NCBI GenBank assembly: GCA_003506435.1
Contig: DOAQ01000016.1
Coordinates: forward strand, 1-64,000
DNA from: Prolixibacteraceae bacterium
GTDB taxonomy: Bacteria > Bacteroidota > Bacteroidia > Bacteroidales > Prolixibacteraceae
DNA: 64,000 nucleotides
Direction of reading: 5' to 3'
In this document: in pieces, positions 63,594-64,000 of the stretch
How positions within the stretch are numbered: the stretch's first letter is position 1
Layout: each line of letters begins with the position of its first letter
Made by a program: the position numbers and the translations under genes
The notes under the pieces: model-generated
Seen by the model: only the letters and a program-made list of their open reading frames with translations
What the model was told of the DNA's origin: nothing
Databases searched by the model: none

Positions 63594-64000
63594 TTACCTT
63601 GGTATGGTTCCGATCTGCTGGTCTTTTTGTGTGAGGTTGCCGGGTATATCGAATGCCCGGATAATGATCTTATCTCCGTCCAGCGATTCGTTGGTTGCGG
63701 TTGCTATATACTGCCACCAGCCGCTGCCGGGTTCTATTACGGCATTTCCATTTTCGACTTCCGACCCGTCGGCATTGAGGATGGTTACAGTCACGCTGTC
63801 GACATTGAAGTCATCGGTTGCGTAAATCCGGATATAACTCCCGGGTTGACCGGTGTACGAGCTTAAATCAATTTCTCTGATTTTAGGAGCATTGAGGAAA
63901 TCGGCTACTGCCACATTGAACCCGGACTGGCCTTCTTCTGCTGACGCATCGTAGGCTTCTTTCTTTTGTGAATCGGACATGGAAGCCTTGCCATAAATAA
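63594..64000 (-). CDS. Partial LSGKVGN-family protein, long form (5' end outside window)
   Basis: The frame stays open to the edge; visible residues begin IYGKASMSDSQKKEAYDASA, which aligns with IYGKSAIANPATKALYASKA of the protein at 18161. Then come SGFNVAVADFLNAP and a beta domain (IRIYATDDFNVDSVTVTILN). The N-terminal LSGKVGN part should lie beyond base 64000. The internal ATG at 63980 is therefore not the true start. Function unknown. Confidence 0.85.
   Translation of the reverse strand, partial: IYGKASMSDSQKKEAYDASAEEGQSGFNVAVADFLNAPKIREIDLSSYTGQPGSYIRIYATDDFNVDSVTVTILNADGSEVENGNAVIEPGSGWWQYIATATNESLDGDKIIIRAFDIPGNLTQKDQQIGTIPR

Overview
The window looks like chromosome from a Bacteroidota species, most like the Bacteroidales/Marinilabiliales (Prolixibacteraceae-like) side of the phylum. 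Reasons: two SusC/SusD pairs whose SusC proteins carry an N-terminal STN domain, FecI/FecR-type sigma and anti-sigma genes, many lipoproteins and Sec signals, weak Shine-Dalgarno sites, and several TAnnTTTG promoter -7 elements just upstream of starts. Lineage below phylum is inference. I saw no rRNA, tRNA, CRISPR array, transposase or phage module.

Region 1 (1-18.8 kb) is a polysaccharide-utilisation locus. A FecI-like sigma gene is divergent from fecR, susC and susD. These are followed by a secreted metallo-beta-lactamase-fold protein, a scar made of two truncated glycerol genes, a putative glycosidase lipoprotein, a GH20 hexosaminidase, a GH29 fucosidase, a GH2-like protein with His where the acid/base Glu should be, and a URO-D-family (methyltransferase-like) protein. 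A small family protein closes the block. A frameshifted copy of the sigma gene's 3' end lies just beyond it, in the same orientation as the intact one, so the block is bracketed by direct repeats.

Region 2 (19-27.9 kb): nrfHA (ammonia-forming nitrite reduction), an unknown 98-residue ORF, three consecutive cyclophilins (the first fused to a dead trypsin-like domain), a GNAT acetyltransferase, an acyl-carrier-like protein lacking the phosphopantetheine serine, and an mmcQ/yjbR - C1 peptidase - S4 operon.

Region 3 (28-39.3 kb): a second Sus locus (fecR, susC, susD, MFS transporter, metallophosphoesterase, PHP phosphoesterase, FAD oxidoreductase). It has no adjacent sigma gene and no recognisable glycosidase. 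Its substrate may be phosphorylated or otherwise small.

Region 4 (39.3-56.3 kb) is mostly housekeeping: two surface-glycan transferases, a lone receiver, yraN, LD-carboxypeptidase, lipid kinase, a monooxygenase-fold protein, HAD phosphatase, mscL, metG, an AAA/DUF4143 ATPase behind a triplicated promoter unit, an HU-SPOR division-type protein, a flavin-oxidase-like protein, galE, rfbB and pheS.

Region 5 (56.3-64 kb): a lone ECF sigma gene, glpK-glpF, a GH123-like lipoprotein, a metallophosphoesterase, a transposon-like 147-bp inverted repeat, and two more members of the small family seen at 18.2 kb. The last of these runs off the window.
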